DNA of 64,000 bases from Paenibacillus sp. FJAT-26967. GTDB taxonomy: Bacteria > Bacillota > Bacilli > Paenibacillales > NBRC-103111. Location: positions 694,048 through 758,047 of the forward strand of contig NZ_LMXH01000001.1 of the NCBI RefSeq assembly GCF_001541095.1. Reading direction: 5' to 3'. This document shows positions 45,416 to 54,534 of this stretch, in pieces. The notes beneath the pieces were generated by a model, which was not told the DNA's origin, did not search any database, and worked only from the letters and a program-made list of their open reading frames with translations. The position numbers were made by a program, and so were the translations under genes. Numbering within the stretch: the first letter of the stretch is position 1; each line of letters begins with the position of its first letter.

Positions 45416-46228
45416 TTATTGGAAATCGTTTCCGATAAACGCCTCTCTGACCCTTTTCCAGAAAGGGAACGGACGGTAACGGGCGAACTTCACTTTCAGA
45501 TCGGGGCTTACCCGGCACCGGATCGCCTCGATATCATTACGTTCTACATACTGGTAATCGAACGCCAGATAGATAGGATGTTTGGATTTCGGATAAATAT
45601 CGCAATGATGATGCAGAGGCAGCAGCATCGGTGATCCGAGAGTCCGGTATACACGATTGTTAATGGAGGCAATCTCCGCTATCTGTATAGCGGCCAGAGA
45701 CGGATGGACGATTGCTCCGCCAAGACTTTTATTGTATGCGGTGCTGCCTGAAGGAGTGGATACGCAAATACCGTCACCACGGAACATTTCGAACATTTCA
45801 TCGTTAATATCGACTTGTGCTACTAAGGTGTTCTCGATCCCTTTGAGTGTAAATTCATTGAGAGCCAGACGCCGCTCGACTCCTTCAGAGGAACGGATTT
45901 CGATTTCCAGGATCGGATATTGGACAATACGCAGATCCTGATCAATTTCGCGGCTGTGCATAAGCTGAACGAGATAATCAAGCTGATCGGGCTTCCAATC
46001 GGCAAAGAAGCCTAGATGACCAGTATGGATCCCGACAAAAGAAATCCGGTCCAGCTTGTCGATAAACTGATGAAAAGCAATCAGCATTGTGCCGTCACCG
46101 CCAATAGATACGACAACCTCAGGTTCTTTATCATCCACCTGCATGCCATACTGCGCTGCCAATTCATGAAAACGCTCGGCCAAGCGGGCGGACACATCAT
46201 CTTGACGCTGGACTAAGAAATATTTCAA
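45416..46228 (-). CDS. nadK: NAD kinase
   Basis: Phosphorylates NAD to NADP. 270 residues. GGDGTMLIAFHQF carries the conserved GGDGT with catalytic Asp; HTGHLGFFADW and VSTPSGSTAYNKSLGG complete the fold. TTG at 46228 is chosen over GTG 46231: spacing to AGGAGG is 7 rather than 4 bases, and the resulting MKYF start resembles the MKF start of the Bacillus enzyme. It follows the PilZ gene by 11 bases, so both are probably one transcript. Confidence 0.93.
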   Translation of the reverse strand: MKYFLVQRQDDVSARLAERFHELAAQYGMQVDDKEPEVVVSIGGDGTMLIAFHQFIDKLDRISFVGIHTGHLGFFADWKPDQLDYLVQLMHSREIDQDLRIVQYPILEIEIRSSEGVERRLALNEFTLKGIENTLVAQVDINDEMFEMFRGDGICVSTPSGSTAYNKSLGGAIVHPSLAAIQIAEIASINNRVYRTLGSPMLLPLHHHCDIYPKSKHPIYLAFDYQYVERNDIEAIRCRVSPDLKVKFARYRPFPFWKRVREAFIGNDFQ

Positions 46229-46239
46229 CACGGTTCCTC

Positions 46240-46917
46240 CTAGGAAGATGTTTGCTCGCAGTAGTTATCGATCAGATCCAGAATTTGAGGCGGAACATCG
46301 TGGAACTCAATGCCCACGCGAAAAGACTCACAGCTAAACGGAATACTGCTCCTGACCTCGCCGCTCAGCGTAATGGGTTCCCGAACATCAGGGAGAGAGA
46401 AAGAAATCTCCAGCATGAGGGACTGGACCAGACGCTGCCCGGTTATCATTGAAGTTCCACTGCGGCTAATTTCAAGCATAGTACCTTCGAATAGCGGCGT
46501 TTCGTTATGGAAATGCTGCCGCGCGCCAACAACCCTGCACGTAATAGGCGTGGAAGAGGGGAGAGGCCTGCGGTGGTGCCGGCGATTCTGATAAGAATAG
46601 AGTTCCTGCGGGGAAAGCAATTTCAATACACAAGAGGAACTCTCTGTTATCAACTCTTTAAAGCTAACGAATGAATAGTAAACAATCCCCTGATCCTGGA
46701 ACGAGAACTCAATAAAAGAGATCCGCTGGAGGTGATCAAGAGGATTGACAAGCTCGAACTCGAGTGAAACCGAGAAAGCATCAAGGTCCGCTTCCTCCAA
46801 AAACACACGATCTTCATGGCAAAACGGCTGACCTTCCATCGTTTCTCCGACGATGATCAGCTTGCATTCGGTTCTCGGAACGAGAATATGTTGAGTCAGC
46901 GCATATGTCCAATTCAT
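46240..46917 (-). CDS. PilZ domain protein, predicted c-di-GMP receptor
   Basis: 225 residues with the YcgR-like two-domain plan: an N-terminal beta domain and a C-terminal PilZ domain. The c-di-GMP motifs are RRHHRRP (RxxxR) and EISRSGTS, which has Glu where (D/N)xSxxG is usual, so affinity may differ. No membrane segment. ATG 46917 is preceded by GGTGAT; a longer frame to 46944 is less likely. It shares a transcript with nadK. Confidence 0.82.
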   Translation of the reverse strand: MNWTYALTQHILVPRTECKLIIVGETMEGQPFCHEDRVFLEEADLDAFSVSLEFELVNPLDHLQRISFIEFSFQDQGIVYYSFVSFKELITESSSCVLKLLSPQELYSYQNRRHHRRPLPSSTPITCRVVGARQHFHNETPLFEGTMLEISRSGTSMITGQRLVQSLMLEISFSLPDVREPITLSGEVRSSIPFSCESFRVGIEFHDVPPQILDLIDNYCEQTSS

Positions 46918-47104
46918 CTTATCACCACGGTCATGCGACGGCATTCAGATTTGTTTGTCGAATCATAATTCATAATGAAACATCCTTTTTCATAATAATC
47001 AATTACAGCAGATAACACAATGCTCACCTGTATTAATTCCTAACTTTTCCATGACTGTGAGGCTTCGGTATGAGTTTGATTCGTTTAATTGACAGAATAT
47101 TCAT

Positions 47105-48343
47105 TCAAGATAACCGTTTTAGGAAGGAGTGAAGGAAGTAAAGCGCGAATAGAATGAAAATAGCAGATGCAAAAACGGCCGCAGAAGCCGGCAGCAGACG
47201 GAGCCACAGTGCCGCTCCCGGTTCATAGGCGCTGCTCATTCCGCTTGCGGGTAAAGCAGATGTGATGGCGGCACGCAGAGGCTCCATAGGTCTCCATAGT
47301 AAGAGTACGAGCACAGAGGCAATAATACCGTGCAGCAAGCGTGCTGCCAGAAATGGCGCATAGCGCATATTCGTCTGGCTGAGTACACTGACAATTTGGG
47401 CATGAACCGATAATCCGCCCCAGGATAAAATGAAAGCCGCTGCCGCCGTCTTGAAAGGCAGGAGAGACGCGTCCCTCATATTCCCGGCTGCCTGAGCTCC
47501 CAGTGTTACTTCGAACGTCCCCCCGATCAGCGGATCCGCTAAAGAAGAAGGAAGATAAATCATGCTGAGGAACGTTCCCAGCATACCTTTCAAAGCATGG
47601 ATCATCCCGCTGACCGTAAGCATTTCTAGAACGACGGAGAAGAACACCACCAGACATCCCAGCAGGAAAACGAGATTGAGGGATTGTTTGATCCCGTAGG
47701 CAAGCAGGACACCTAATGTCCGGCCATCCTCAAGACGGGCTTTATGCATGGCTTTGAATGCGCGTGTCCAGACAGATACGCGGTTAGATCCCGCTGGTGC
47801 GGAGACAGGTGGCGTGGAAGGGGCATGTCTTCCGTGGAAGCGCATCAGCAGTCCGACCAGCACAGCGCCCCCGTAGTGAGCCGCGGCCATGATGGCGGCT
47901 AGGGAAGCGTCGTGAAAGAACCCGACGCATACAGCTCCGATGAGGAAGATCGGATCGGAACTTGTTGTAAAAGAAACGAGCCGCTCGCCTTCCTCACGGT
48001 TCACGAGCCGTTCCTTCCACAACTGGGAAGTGAGCTTCGCACCAACCGGATATCCGGATGCGAAACCCATGGCCATAACAAATCCGCCGATGCCCGGAAT
48101 ACGAAAGACAGGGCGCATCATGGGATCGAAAATCGTACCGAAGAAGTGAACAATTCCGAAGCCGAGGAGCACTTCGGAGATTACAAAAAACGGGAAGAGG
48201 GCAGGAAAAAGCACATCCCACCAAATGGCTACTCCGCGTACGGCTGCTGCCAGGCTCTCTTTTGGGAAAACCAGCATAAGCAATAGGAGGCCGAGAATAA
48301 ATGTGATTAAAGGCAGCATCACAATGAACGAACGCCTTGACAT
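47105..48343 (-). CDS. ylbJ: Sporulation integral membrane protein YlbJ
   Basis: 412 residues (Bacillus YlbJ is about 408), many membrane helices, with nucleoside-recognition (Gate) motifs: FPALFPFFVISEVLLGFG, GFASGYPVGAKLTSQLW and SSDPIFLIGAVCVGFF. Mother-cell protein required for heat-resistant spores. ATG 48343 follows GGAGGAGG; the frame upstream is open but noncoding in character. A CATATACG near the start might be a weak SigE -10, without a clear -35. Confidence 0.92.
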   Translation of the reverse strand: MSRRSFIVMLPLITFILGLLLLMLVFPKESLAAAVRGVAIWWDVLFPALFPFFVISEVLLGFGIVHFFGTIFDPMMRPVFRIPGIGGFVMAMGFASGYPVGAKLTSQLWKERLVNREEGERLVSFTTSSDPIFLIGAVCVGFFHDASLAAIMAAAHYGGAVLVGLLMRFHGRHAPSTPPVSAPAGSNRVSVWTRAFKAMHKARLEDGRTLGVLLAYGIKQSLNLVFLLGCLVVFFSVVLEMLTVSGMIHALKGMLGTFLSMIYLPSSLADPLIGGTFEVTLGAQAAGNMRDASLLPFKTAAAAFILSWGGLSVHAQIVSVLSQTNMRYAPFLAARLLHGIIASVLVLLLWRPMEPLRAAITSALPASGMSSAYEPGAALWLRLLPASAAVFASAIFILFALYFLHSFLKRLS

Positions 48344-48398
48344 GGGGTTGTACACCTCCTCCATAACGTATATGAAAGGAAGAAGGGAATCATTCTCT

Positions 48399-48413
48399 TT
48401 GTAAGCGCATACT
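48399..48413 (+). promoter_or_regulatory. cre-like site upstream of ylbJ
   Basis: TTGTAAGCGCATACT fits the relaxed cre consensus and shares TGTAAGCGCAT with the site at 34635. It lies between ylbJ and a divergent 32-residue ORF, so its target is unclear. Confidence 0.4.
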
Positions 48414-48503
48414 TTTTTTGAGAAAAAAACTGGAATATGAACTTGCGTGTGGTACAATGGTACCAAACCTGGTTTTCATCCTGTAACCGTGGGAGTGAAA
48501 CTT

Positions 48504-48602
48504 ATGGCTGGAGTTATTTCTGGATTACTGGTTTGTTTTTTTGTATACGTAATAAGAGAAGCGCTGATCAATGCGGCAGAAGATGATCTGGAAGGATATT
48601 GA
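48504..48602 (+). CDS. Small membrane protein (32 residues)
   Basis: Starts MAGVISGLLVCFFVYVIREA and continues with an acidic tail LINAAEDDLEGY. One membrane helix; the charge pattern is opposite to the 26-residue ORF. GGGAGTGA lies just upstream, and TGGTACAAT (48450-48458) is a good extended -10. An in-frame GTG at 48495 would add three residues. Conserved tiny proteins of this kind occur in Bacillales; no role can be assigned. Confidence 0.5.
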   Translation: MAGVISGLLVCFFVYVIREALINAAEDDLEGY

Positions 48603-48696
48603 GCAGCTGTTCCAGCGGCTGGCAATCCTCATGCCCCAGGAATCATGAACGCAGGCTGCAGATGACAGATGGCGAACTTAAAGGATGATAAGATAC

Positions 48697-49086
48697 ATGA
48701 CTTCTGGCAACGAGCTAACCCTTTATGCATTAATAGGCGGAGAGCCGCATCTGCGTATGCTTGTAGAGGCGTTCTACCCGAGGGTGCAGGAGCATCCGCT
48801 GCTCGGACCTTTGTTCCCGGAAGATATCCGGCCCGTGATGGAGAAGCAAATTCAGTTCCTGACCCAATTCTTCGGAGGACCTATGCTTTATACGGAAGAG
48901 CACGGACATCCGATGATGCGTGCCCGCCATATGCCGTTCGCGATCACCCCGGAGCGGGCTGAAGCTTGGCTCTTCTGCATGAAGCAGGCTGCGGAAGAAA
49001 TCGGAATGCCGGATGATTTGAAAGAAATTATGCTGGCTCGTCTGCAGGGTCCCGCCCACCACTTCGTCAATCAAGCTTCTACCTAA
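48697..49086 (+). CDS. Truncated haemoglobin, group II (YjbI-like)
   Basis: 129 residues. LYALIGGEPHLRMLVEAFYPRV, LFPEDIRPVMEKQIQFLTQFFGGP, and HGHPMMRARHMPFAITPERAEAWL match the HbO group of truncated globins; the proximal histidine lies in ARHMPF and Trp of AWLFCM is the group II G8 tryptophan. Role in oxygen or NO chemistry. In Bacillus yjbI adjoins disulfide-stress genes; here it is alone. ATG 48697 or 48685 are both possible. Confidence 0.92.
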   Translation: MTSGNELTLYALIGGEPHLRMLVEAFYPRVQEHPLLGPLFPEDIRPVMEKQIQFLTQFFGGPMLYTEEHGHPMMRARHMPFAITPERAEAWLFCMKQAAEEIGMPDDLKEIMLARLQGPAHHFVNQAST

Positions 49087-49156
49087 ACAAAACGCTTATT
49101 GAAGCACTCATGATCAGGCATTCAGCCGGCATGGTCTTTTCAATAAGCGTTTTGTT
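49086..49156. repeat. 18-bp perfect inverted repeat with a 35-base loop
   Basis: AACAAAACGCTTATTGAA (49086-49103) and its exact complement (49139-49156). It begins at the globin stop and runs into the end of the decayed cyclase frame; could act as bidirectional terminator (A run and T run at the ends). Confidence 0.75.
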
Positions 49157-49865
49157 GTTGTTCGGCAGAAGTGCAGCTTATCCTGTCAAACGTTGTGCAG
49201 CGATTCTTGCCGTTATTCTTCGACGTGTAGAGAGCCTGGTCGGCTTCATTAATGAGACTCTGCAGATCAAGTCCGGTCTCTTCAGCGATGGTCATGCCGA
49301 TTGATATCGTGACAGGCGTTTCGCCGGCATGCGGGAACGGGTGGGACGAGATCAGGGCAATCATGGGCTCTGCATAAGCTTGAAGCCGTTCCGTGTCCGT
49401 TTCAGTACTCATCAAGACGAATTCTTCCCCGCCGTCGCGCAATATAATCCTGTGTATGGAGAGAGCTTAGGAGCATGCCGCCTGCTTCCCTCAGCAGCTG
49501 ATCTCCCTGTAAATGTCCCCAGCACTGCAGGGACAACCAGATTCAGCAGAGCCTGGAAGAACCAGAGATCCGCAGTCCATCCGCTGTAAGCACCGGGTAG
49601 CAGGGTGACAAAAGAGCCGTAGTCAACCCTTAGCGGAGACGTCCATAACTGGGCAGATAGCGGAGATCTACGACGCCGAACTCTGCCGGGAGCGGTTGCT
49701 GCATCAAGAGAATGCAAGCGGCTCCCGTAAGAATTGGTGTTGCGATTTGTTCATATGTTCGAACAGGCGCATATGTTGGATTTTAAGCGCCATATAGCGG
49801 AGTGTGACCAGTGTACAGGCAATGATGAGGGCAACCGGATATTCACTCAAGCGGAACCACTCCTT
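49140..49865 (-). pseudogene. Decayed membrane diguanylate cyclase
   Basis: Remains of a 5TM-5TMR_LYT plus GGDEF protein in several frames on the minus strand: LSEYPVALIIACTLVTLRYM (about 49862-49737), then in another frame ATPILTGAACILLMQQPLP and VVDLRYLP (to about 49652), then YGSFVTLLPGAYSGWTADLW (about 49627-49508), then LLREAGGMLLSSLHTQDYIA (about 49500-49435), and after a last shift RDGGEEFVLMST to ADQALYTSKNNGKNR. At least three frameshifts and a deletion of the rest of the sensor and the first ~80-100 residues of GGDEF. Cannot be functional. Confidence 0.85.
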
Positions 49866-49890
49866 GCTCTTGCAATGGCTGGCTCCATTC

Positions 49891-50127
49891 TTACCGTCGT
49901 CTGAATGGCCGATCTGCGAGCAAATAATCCTGGTCCGTATCCACAATCGTGACTTTCTCATGGCAGCAGGGGAATACGAGCAGCTTCTTTCTGCCTTCAT
50001 GAATGGGAAGTAAATCTTTGGTCCTCAGAGGCAGGAGTACGTTCGATTGGCCGCAAAAAGGACATTCGGATACATAGATATCTTTCATAACGGTTTCATA
50101 GGGCCATGTATGATTAAAAGGAATCAC
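49891..50127 (-). CDS. Small zinc-ribbon-like protein
   Basis: 78 residues from a GTG start at 50127. VSECPFCGQSN and VFPCCHEKVTIVD give CxxC plus CC/H, a likely metal site. It starts 4 bases after the yycC-like gene, which supports the GTG although no strong ribosome binding site is present; ATG within (MKDIYV) is the alternative. Unknown function. Confidence 0.62.
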   Translation of the reverse strand: MIPFNHTWPYETVMKDIYVSECPFCGQSNVLLPLRTKDLLPIHEGRKKLLVFPCCHEKVTIVDTDQDYLLADRPFRRR

Positions 50128-50131
50128 GTGT

Positions 50132-50308
50132 TTAGTCGCTTTCTTCGGTTCGATCGGATGATTTGGCTTCTTCGGTCTTGGCAGAGGCTAATTCAGCCAA
50201 TTTCTGCAGCAGAATGTGCTGCGGCATGTGCATCAAGTGTTCGAGCGGTACACCCAGATGTTCAGCTAGCTTAACGGCAGTATCTGCGGAAATATTTAAA
50301 GGTTTCAT
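50132..50308 (-). CDS. yycC: YycC-like protein
   Basis: 58 residues. MKPLNISADTAVKLAEHLGV followed by PLEHLMHMPQHILLQKLAEL is the YycC family signature (about 45 residues in Bacillus); the extra C-terminus is acidic and Ser/Lys-rich. Helical, cytoplasmic, function unknown. AAGGATAGG precedes the ATG at 50308; the longer open frame has no site. Confidence 0.82.
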   Translation of the reverse strand: MKPLNISADTAVKLAEHLGVPLEHLMHMPQHILLQKLAELASAKTEEAKSSDRTEESD

Positions 50309-50534
50309 TAGACCTATCCTTTCCTTGAGAAAATAGTTCTTTGTATCTATTGATAGCATAGTTAGGCTGGAGAAGCAATTGCTGTGAAAACCGTCCCTCG
50401 CTTTTACTGTATCCTATTGCAGGCTCTCTAACAATAAGAGGGAAGACCCTTTCTTTTGTTTAAATCCTGTTTATGGTTTAATGGACAAGTAGCAGATTAC
50501 GCTTTATTCTCTAATTCGGAAAGGTGAGATTACG

Positions 50535-52340
50535 GTGCACAAAACCCTGAACCAAACTTGGGATTTGGATGTTTTTTTTCCGGGCGGCAGCGATTCTCCG
50601 CAGTTTGCCGCGTTCTTGGAACAGCTCGGAGAGGATATTCAACTTTTCCGCAACCGGTTGGATTCCGCGGCTTCGCCTCAATCGGCTGAGGATGCCTCCG
50701 GGCTGCAGGCTCTTGTAGACTTGTACCAGGGAATCCTGAAGCGGGTCCGTGAGGCGGATTCCTTCGTGGGGTGCCTGGCAGCGGATAATCAGCATGATAA
50801 GAAAGCTGTACAACTAGGCGGTAAGGTCAAGAGCCTGTACGCCGATTTCTTGTCCTCCCTAACCAGGCTGGACCCGATTCTTACAGGCACTCAGGACGAC
50901 GTATGGAAGACCTTGCTGGAGACAAAGCCGCTGAACGAGGTCGCGTTTGCACTCAATGAACGCAGAGTGCAGGCGAAGGAGAAGCTTCCACCCGAGCAGG
51001 AAGCGCTGATCAGCGATTTGGCCGTGGATGGCTATCACGGCTGGAATGATCTCTACAACACGACTATAAGCAAGTTCAGGATGGTTGTAGAGGAGAACGG
51101 AGAGCGTCAAGAATTATCCGCCGGTCAAGCCTATAACAAGCTGCATACCTCTGATTTCGCGAAGCGAACCGAACGGTTTGAGCAGTGGGAGCAAGCTTGG
51201 GCGGAGCAGGCTGATTTTGCCGCAGAAGCGCTCAATCACCTTGCCGGTTTCCGGCTTCAGGTGTACAAACAGCGCGGCTGGGATTCCGTACATAAAGAAC
51301 CGCTTGAAATCAACCGCATGTCCAAGCAGACACTCGATACCATGTGGGACGTTATCGACCGCAGCAAAGGCATTTTTGTTAATTATTTAAACCGCAAGGC
51401 GAAACTCCTTGGTCTAGAGAAGCTGGCATGGGCTGATGTGGAAGCTCCGTTAGAGGGCGGAACCAAAACAGTCAGCTACGATGAGGGAGCTGAGCTGATT
51501 GTGGAGCAGTTCCGCAATTTCAGTCCGCGTTTAGCTGAATTTGCCAAGCTTGCCTTCGATAACCGCTGGATCGAGGCCGAGGATCGGGCAGGCAAACGTC
51601 CCGGAGGGTTCTGTACCTCTTTTCCGCTTGCCAAGCAGACCCGGATTTTCATGACATACAGCGGTACGCTTAACAATTTATCTACACTGGCCCACGAGCT
51701 TGGTCACGGCTATCATCAATACTTGATGGACGATATGCCTGCACTGGCTCAGGAGTATGCGATGAACGTAGCAGAGACGGCTTCTACATTCGCCGAGCTG
51801 ATCGTCTCAGATGCGGCTGTTAAAGCGGCGGCAAACGATGAGGAGCGAATCGTCCTGCTCGAAGATAAAATTCAGCGGGCAGTCGCCTTCTTTATGAACA
51901 TTCATGCCCGCTTTATTTTTGAGACGAACTTTTATGACGAACGTCGCAAAGGGCTCGTAAGTGTGGATCGCCTGAATGAACTCATGGTGAGTGCCCAGAA
52001 AGAAGCTTTCCAGGACTCGCTTAGTTCCTATCACCCGCATTTCTGGGCAGCCAAGCTTCATTTCTATTCAACGGATGTTCCGTTCTATAATTTCCCGTAT
52101 ACGTTCGGGTTCTTATTCAGCGCCGGAATTTATGCCCGTGCTCTGGAAGAAGGGGCAGCATTCGAAGACAAATATGCCGCGCTGCTCCGCGACACCGGCA
52201 GTATGACGGTTGAAGAGCTGGCAAGCAAACATCTGGGCGCGGATCTGACACAGCCGGAATTCTGGCAACGTGCCGTGGACACCGTTATCTCCGATGTCGA
52301 GGAGTTCATGCGTCTGACGAAGGATAAAGTACAAGGTTAA
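50535..52340 (+). CDS. pepF: Oligoendopeptidase F (M3 family)
   Basis: 601-residue cytoplasmic zinc metallopeptidase that degrades oligopeptides. Zinc motif HELGH with His387, Glu388 and His391, and the downstream glutamate in YAMNVAETASTF. The flanking helical domains match M3B enzymes; length is normal. GTG start at 50535, seven bases after AAGGTGAG; no upstream ATG. The 225 bases before it hold no clear promoter. Confidence 0.94.
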   Translation: MHKTLNQTWDLDVFFPGGSDSPQFAAFLEQLGEDIQLFRNRLDSAASPQSAEDASGLQALVDLYQGILKRVREADSFVGCLAADNQHDKKAVQLGGKVKSLYADFLSSLTRLDPILTGTQDDVWKTLLETKPLNEVAFALNERRVQAKEKLPPEQEALISDLAVDGYHGWNDLYNTTISKFRMVVEENGERQELSAGQAYNKLHTSDFAKRTERFEQWEQAWAEQADFAAEALNHLAGFRLQVYKQRGWDSVHKEPLEINRMSKQTLDTMWDVIDRSKGIFVNYLNRKAKLLGLEKLAWADVEAPLEGGTKTVSYDEGAELIVEQFRNFSPRLAEFAKLAFDNRWIEAEDRAGKRPGGFCTSFPLAKQTRIFMTYSGTLNNLSTLAHELGHGYHQYLMDDMPALAQEYAMNVAETASTFAELIVSDAAVKAAANDEERIVLLEDKIQRAVAFFMNIHARFIFETNFYDERRKGLVSVDRLNELMVSAQKEAFQDSLSSYHPHFWAAKLHFYSTDVPFYNFPYTFGFLFSAGIYARALEEGAAFEDKYAALLRDTGSMTVEELASKHLGADLTQPEFWQRAVDTVISDVEEFMRLTKDKVQG

Positions 52341-52384
52341 CTTTGTAGAACCCAGAATTGAACTAAGTTCAATTCCGAGTCTTT

Positions 52385-52431
52385 AAAAAGAAGAGGCACA
52401 CGGTTAATGAAACCGTGTGCTTCCTCTTTTT
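52385..52431. terminator. Bidirectional terminator
   Basis: AAAAAGAAGAGG/CCTCTTTTT and inner CACACGGTT/AACCGTGTG, between pepF and the convergent chemoreceptor gene. Confidence 0.9.
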
Positions 52432-52454
52432 GTAAACGGACAGTTTGTACATGA

Positions 52455-53714
52455 TTAGAATTTGAAAATTTGTATGGTTTGTTGAAGTTGTCTGACCGAT
52501 TGCGTCATCTGCTCGCATTGTTTAACAATTTCGAGAACGCCGCTGATCTGTTCATTCATGGAAGACGAGACTTGCTCTGTGCCTGCGGCCGATTGCTGCG
52601 TAATGGCCGATATATTCTCCATCGTGGCAGATATTTGCCGTGCGCCTGTCAGCATATGCTCGCTCTCTCCCGCAAATTCACCGATCTGGTCCGAAATAAA
52701 ACGGACTGAATTCACGATGTCGGCAAAAACCGCTTCTGTATCTCCGATCAGTTCGGTCTGCTTGCGCACTACCTCTTCATTCACTTTGATATGGGATAAC
52801 GCTTGTTTAATCCCATTCTCAATATTCGTCACCAGCACGAATACTTGGCGGGTCATCGTGGTGGATTCCTCCGCAAGCTTTCTTACCTCTTGTGCAACAA
52901 CCGCAAACCCTCTCCCTTGTTCACCTGCTCTAGCCGCTTCGATCGAAGCGTTCAGTGACAATAAATTGGTTTGTTCGGCAATTTCCGAGATCGCTTTGGT
53001 AATTGTCGATATTCCTGCGGCTTGTTCGGCAAGTGTGCGGATGGTGTCGGATACGCGCGCAGTCGCTTCGACATTTCTTTTCATGCCGTGTCCCTGTGTT
53101 TCGACGGCATCCCGGCCTTTATCGACAAGAGCCAGCATCTGATCGGAATGGGTGTTCATAGAACGTGTAGAAGCAGACAGATTCGTTACTTTATGCTCAA
53201 TATCTTTGGTAGAGACAGAAATCGTAGACACTTCTTCGGAGATTTGCCCGGCGCCGGAAGCCAGTTCCTGTGCAGAGACTGTGACCTGCTGAAGCACAAC
53301 TTTCAACTCCTGATTCTGACTGTAAATATTCTGGCTGTTGTCGGAGACTTGCCGGGTGATGGCGCTGGTGTCTCCGAGAATGCTTCTCAGTTTATCGATC
53401 ATTCCGTTAAAAGAACGGCCGAGCTCGCCAAGCGCATCATCCGAAGTAATTTCAACCTTTTTGGAAAAATCGCCCTTGGAGATGTTAAGAGCAGCGCGTG
53501 ACATGCTTTCTATCGGCTCTGTAAGCGTTCTCTCAAACCAGCGGACAAGAGGGTAACTTACGCCAAGCATAACCAGGAGAAACACTACAACGGTGATCCT
53601 GCTTAGATCGGGGATAAAGAGCAGGATGAGTAGAACTGCCGTATAAAGCCCTATAAGTCCGTAGCAGCCATAGTGCAGTTTACTCTTGAAGGAGAGGGTT
53701 GTCCATTTGTTCAT
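52455..53714 (-). CDS. Methyl-accepting chemotaxis protein without an extracellular sensor
   Basis: 419 residues. Two membrane helices (about 14-34 and 38-56) separated by only a few residues, HAMP (about 57-110), then the coiled-coil signalling domain with hairpin EIAEQTNLLSLNASIEAARA. No ligand-binding domain outside the membrane, so it may sense membrane state or energy, or take input through a partner. ATG 53714 after AAAGGAG; the upstream open frame is not used. Standalone. Confidence 0.9.
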   Translation of the reverse strand: MNKWTTLSFKSKLHYGCYGLIGLYTAVLLILLFIPDLSRITVVVFLLVMLGVSYPLVRWFERTLTEPIESMSRAALNISKGDFSKKVEITSDDALGELGRSFNGMIDKLRSILGDTSAITRQVSDNSQNIYSQNQELKVVLQQVTVSAQELASGAGQISEEVSTISVSTKDIEHKVTNLSASTRSMNTHSDQMLALVDKGRDAVETQGHGMKRNVEATARVSDTIRTLAEQAAGISTITKAISEIAEQTNLLSLNASIEAARAGEQGRGFAVVAQEVRKLAEESTTMTRQVFVLVTNIENGIKQALSHIKVNEEVVRKQTELIGDTEAVFADIVNSVRFISDQIGEFAGESEHMLTGARQISATMENISAITQQSAAGTEQVSSSMNEQISGVLEIVKQCEQMTQSVRQLQQTIQIFKF

Positions 53715-53970
53715 ACTCAATGCTCCTTTTGTCGGAATATATCCGAAATGTAACATATTTCCTGCGGTCATTATATCATCCGGTTTTAATAGGGTCTACA
53801 GTTTTATTAATGAATAATCATATAGGTAGCACGACTTAATAAAATACTCCTTTACGTTTATTTTTAGGGAATCTTGATCTAAAATTTATCAAATGGTGAT
53901 ACGAAATGTGCCTTTATGACGAACGTTGTAAAAATAAGTTCCGAATACTTTAAAAATATGTAAAATTTTG

Positions 53971-53999
53971 TTGTATTTAAATTAAACGGGTACTATAAT
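53971..53999 (+). promoter_or_regulatory. SigA promoter for the gene at 54081
   Basis: TTGTAT (53971-53976), 17-base spacer, TATAAT (53994-53999). The rest of the 53715-54080 gap is AT-rich and holds nothing else I can support. Confidence 0.7.
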
Positions 54000-54080
54000 A
54001 GGCTTAGAAAACCAGATTTACTACATAAAATAATACAAATCCATAACAAAAATGGAAGTATACTTTATTGGGGGGCACTT

Positions 54081-54437
54081 ATGATAATCGAACCGGTATC
54101 TTTAGTTCGACAAGTTGAAATCGTATTTAAAGAATTGCGTCAGGAGTTGGGGGAATTAAATTCGGGGACTGTGTTCCTGCAAATCCGTAATAACTCAGTG
54201 GGGAAGTTTGGCGTACGGCACAATCCGCTCGAGAGCCGGAACGGCCTTGTTCACAAGGTCGGAGAGGGGCTGGCCGAGTCTCAGTGGCAGGCGTTTCGCC
54301 AGCTTGCTTTGGACTCGCTTAAATACAAAGTCAACTGGACGCATGGAGAAATTACATTCGATTTTACGGTCAAGAAAGACACTTTGTACGCAAGCGTGAT
54401 GTTTGAGTCGAATTATAATATGTCGAATCTCCTTTAG
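54081..54437 (+). CDS. Hypothetical cytoplasmic protein
   Basis: 118 residues: a helix (VSLVRQVEIVFKELRQELGE), strands around TVFLQIRNNSVGKFGVRHNP, a helix with W (ESQWQAFRQLALDSLKYKV) and C-terminal strands ITFDFTVKKDTLYASVMFES. No known family. GGGGGG precedes the ATG by 7 bases and a clean promoter lies upstream, so it is a real gene. Confidence 0.75.
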   Translation: MIIEPVSLVRQVEIVFKELRQELGELNSGTVFLQIRNNSVGKFGVRHNPLESRNGLVHKVGEGLAESQWQAFRQLALDSLKYKVNWTHGEITFDFTVKKDTLYASVMFESNYNMSNLL

Positions 54438-54534
54438 ATAGACGTATTGGAATTAAATAGAAATTAGAAAACCTCGTGTGACTGGTCAGGTTGCATGGGG
54501 ATTTTTTATATACTTGGAGGTTATTCGGCACAAT

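Noticed and set aside
54460-54520. Possible terminator after the gene at 54081
   Set aside because: T run present, but the arms do not pair convincingly.
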